Below, one piece after another: positions 63,601 to 64,000 of a stretch of 64,000 bases of DNA. The stretch is from Streptomyces sp. L2 (GTDB lineage Bacteria; Actinomycetota; Actinomycetes; Streptomycetales; Streptomycetaceae): the NCBI RefSeq assembly GCF_004124325.1, contig NZ_QBDT01000001.1, forward strand, positions 3,162,001 to 3,226,000. The letters are read 5' to 3'. Numbering within the stretch: the stretch's first letter is position 1; the number at the start of each line of letters is the position of its first letter. The position numbers and the translations under genes are program-made. The notes beneath the pieces are model-generated. The model searched no databases and had not been told where the DNA came from. It saw only the letters and a program-made list of their open reading frames with translations.

Positions 63601-64000
63601 GGGCGCTCGGCATCCCCGCCCAGCACTCCCCGTGGCTCCCCGCGCTCGACGAGACGCTGCTCCTCGACGAGATCCCCGCCGTCACCGCCCAGGGCGACCT
63701 GCCCGCGGCGCCGTACGGCGTCGAGGACCTGCCGGCCGACCAGGACCGCCGTCCGGTGGCCGTCGACTTCGCCTCCTTCGGGCACCTCATCGTCGCCGGC
63801 GCCCCGCGCACCGGCCGCTCGCAGCTGCTGCGCACGATCGCCGGTTCGCTGGCCCGCACCAACTCCTGTGCGGACGTGCACCTGTACGGCATCGACTGCG
63901 GCAACGGCGCCCTGAACGCGCTGACCCGGCTGCCGCACTGCGGTGCCGTCGTCGGCCGCAACCAGCTGGAGCGCGTCGACCGGCTCATGAACCGGCTGTC
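60642..64000 (+). CDS. eccC: EccC-type FtsK/SpoIIIE ATPase of a type VII secretion-like system (3' end missing)
   Basis: At least 1119 residues, running off the window. GTG 60642 is preceded by GAGGAGG. The N-terminus has a ubiquitin-like start (RLSLTVVDPVAGGGADVVL) and an FHA-like zone (KYDIGSGAAAHLRV). Two membrane helices lie at about 251-292. The first FtsK/SpoIIIE ATPase domain has Walker A GTTGSGKS at 719-726 and Walker B LLIVIDEF (Asp 829, Glu 830). A second ATPase domain begins with a degenerate Walker A, GAPRTGRS, at about 1053. Tandem ATPase domains behind two helices are the EccC/EssC plan that drives WXG100 export, rather than a chromosome translocase. No eccB, eccD, eccE or mycP is in the window. 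Confidence 0.92.
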   Translation, partial: MRLSLTVVDPVAGGGADVVLDADPETTVGDVAQELARQVGFGGLGGQGGAQVIPIGGPRQPAGGGPLAYVDGYALDPAATVVGSPLRDGVVVSLHDPAGCLLGEPTGVVEFRVVGGPGAGAVHRLGVGKYDIGSGAAAHLRVEDSELADRAASLSIAIDGTCQVGLHKGDDTGVRLDGEEFGGGAWPLGGQLAVGNSLLEIVAYSPPDAALKWSDDGIGLDYNRPPRLRPPVRQTSFSLPNPPGTYEARPLPWLMAVLPLVGAVVSVMMFGRWYYLIMAVMSPLMLFGNYFMDKKHGRKSHAKQLKEYKEHKERIEQDAREALVAERTDRRESVPDPAAVLAYGTGPRTRLWERRRTDPDHLRLRFGTGRLPSEVELDDPEQDDHKRKVRWYIEDAPVALSLRDLGVVGVAGPGDSAHALGRWAVAQTAVLHSPMDVQFYVLTDNAADTRWDWVRWLPHARPAGGQDVNVLIGTDSETVGARVGELTQLLDARMQALQKGGRKNAEGPLFSDPDIVVVWDGSRRLRSLPGVVRLLREGPDVSIRSICLDEEERFLPGECQAVVVAEPHHGPVTPSAGGGLPPVPARAPGGFPSFQAWHAGSPQGREQAAQEQELRLRVEQSGALTQRKVRPDFVSPAWCLRLARALSPLRDISGEAEDSALPGASRLLDVLQLEPPTRDAIAARWRTGGQSTMAVIGESYDGPFGIDLRRDGPHGLIAGTTGSGKSELLQTIVAALAVANTPENMTFVLVDYKGGSAFKDCVKLPHTVGMVTDLDAHLVERALESLGAELKRREHILAAADAKDIEDYQDLVRRDPSHAPVPRLLIVIDEFASMVRDLPDFVTGLVNIAQRGRSLGIHLLLATQRPSGVVSPEIRANTNLRIALRVTDAGESTDVIDAPDAGHIAKSTPGRAYVRLGHASLIPFQSGRVGGRRPGAADPKALAPWAAPLTWQDLGRAALAKPKSESREDDEITDLKVLVDAVREANRALGIPAQHSPWLPALDETLLLDEIPAVTAQGDLPAAPYGVEDLPADQDRRPVAVDFASFGHLIVAGAPRTGRSQLLRTIAGSLARTNSCADVHLYGIDCGNGALNALTRLPHCGAVVGRNQLERVDRLMNRL

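Noticed and set aside
60642..64000. FtsK/SpoIIIE chromosome translocase
   Set aside because: There is no four-helix FtsK N-terminus or gamma domain visible. The two-helix plan with tandem ATPase domains, one degenerate, beside WXG100-like genes fits EccC.

Overview
The window is about 72% GC with dense, translationally coupled operons (many ATGA/GTGA overlaps), frequent GTG starts and very long antisense shadow frames. Gene content (futalosine-type menaquinone genes beside a complete complex I operon, a monoderm Tad pilus locus, WXG100/EccC-like genes) points to Streptomyces or a close relative. The gene order resembles the nuo to tad to FtsK/EccC stretch of the Streptomyces core chromosome; that comparison is from memory, not a search.

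Layout. 1-291: end of an unidentified protein. 372-16470 (minus strand): complete nuoA-N operon for the 14-subunit NADH:menaquinone oxidoreductase, with a Rex/Crp-like palindrome upstream of nuoA. 17225-23989: NlpC/P60 cell-wall hydrolase, peptide deformylase, and three genes that make or modify the quinone used by complex I (menJ-like reductase, menG methyltransferase, mqnC cyclase), mixed with a GNAT acetyltransferase, a PASTA protein and an amidohydrolase-like protein. 24108-36951: Tad/Flp pilus locus (prepilin peptidase, LysM-SARP membrane protein, TadG/E-like pseudopilins, Flp pilin, TadC, TadB, TadA, TadZ, CpaB), interrupted by an opposite-strand lipoprotein/secreted-protein pair at 28321-30011.

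38165-44734 is a polymorphic-toxin locus: a small helical protein, a 1448-residue RHS/YD-repeat protein with a WXG-like N-terminus and a distinct C-terminal tip, an overlapping immunity candidate, then remnants, a diverged 72-bp duplication and an orphan immunity-like gene at lower GC. 44936-50131 is a mixed stretch: GntR regulator, two small proteins, a second lipoprotein/secreted pair, a MarR/NmrA-type divergent couple, and a DHFR-fold reductase. 50164-64000 looks like a type VII (ESX-like) effector region: two modules each with small WXG100-like proteins, a 470-493 residue substrate-like protein and a shared accessory family, a third lipoprotein/secreted pair between them, and an EccC-type ATPase running off the end.

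The most unusual observation is the two-gene lipoprotein plus secreted-protein cassette, present three times (28.3, 46.2 and 54.3 kb), each beside a different surface or effector system (Tad pilus, RHS toxin, ESX-like locus). I know of no function for this family. No tRNA, rRNA, CRISPR array or intact insertion sequence was seen.
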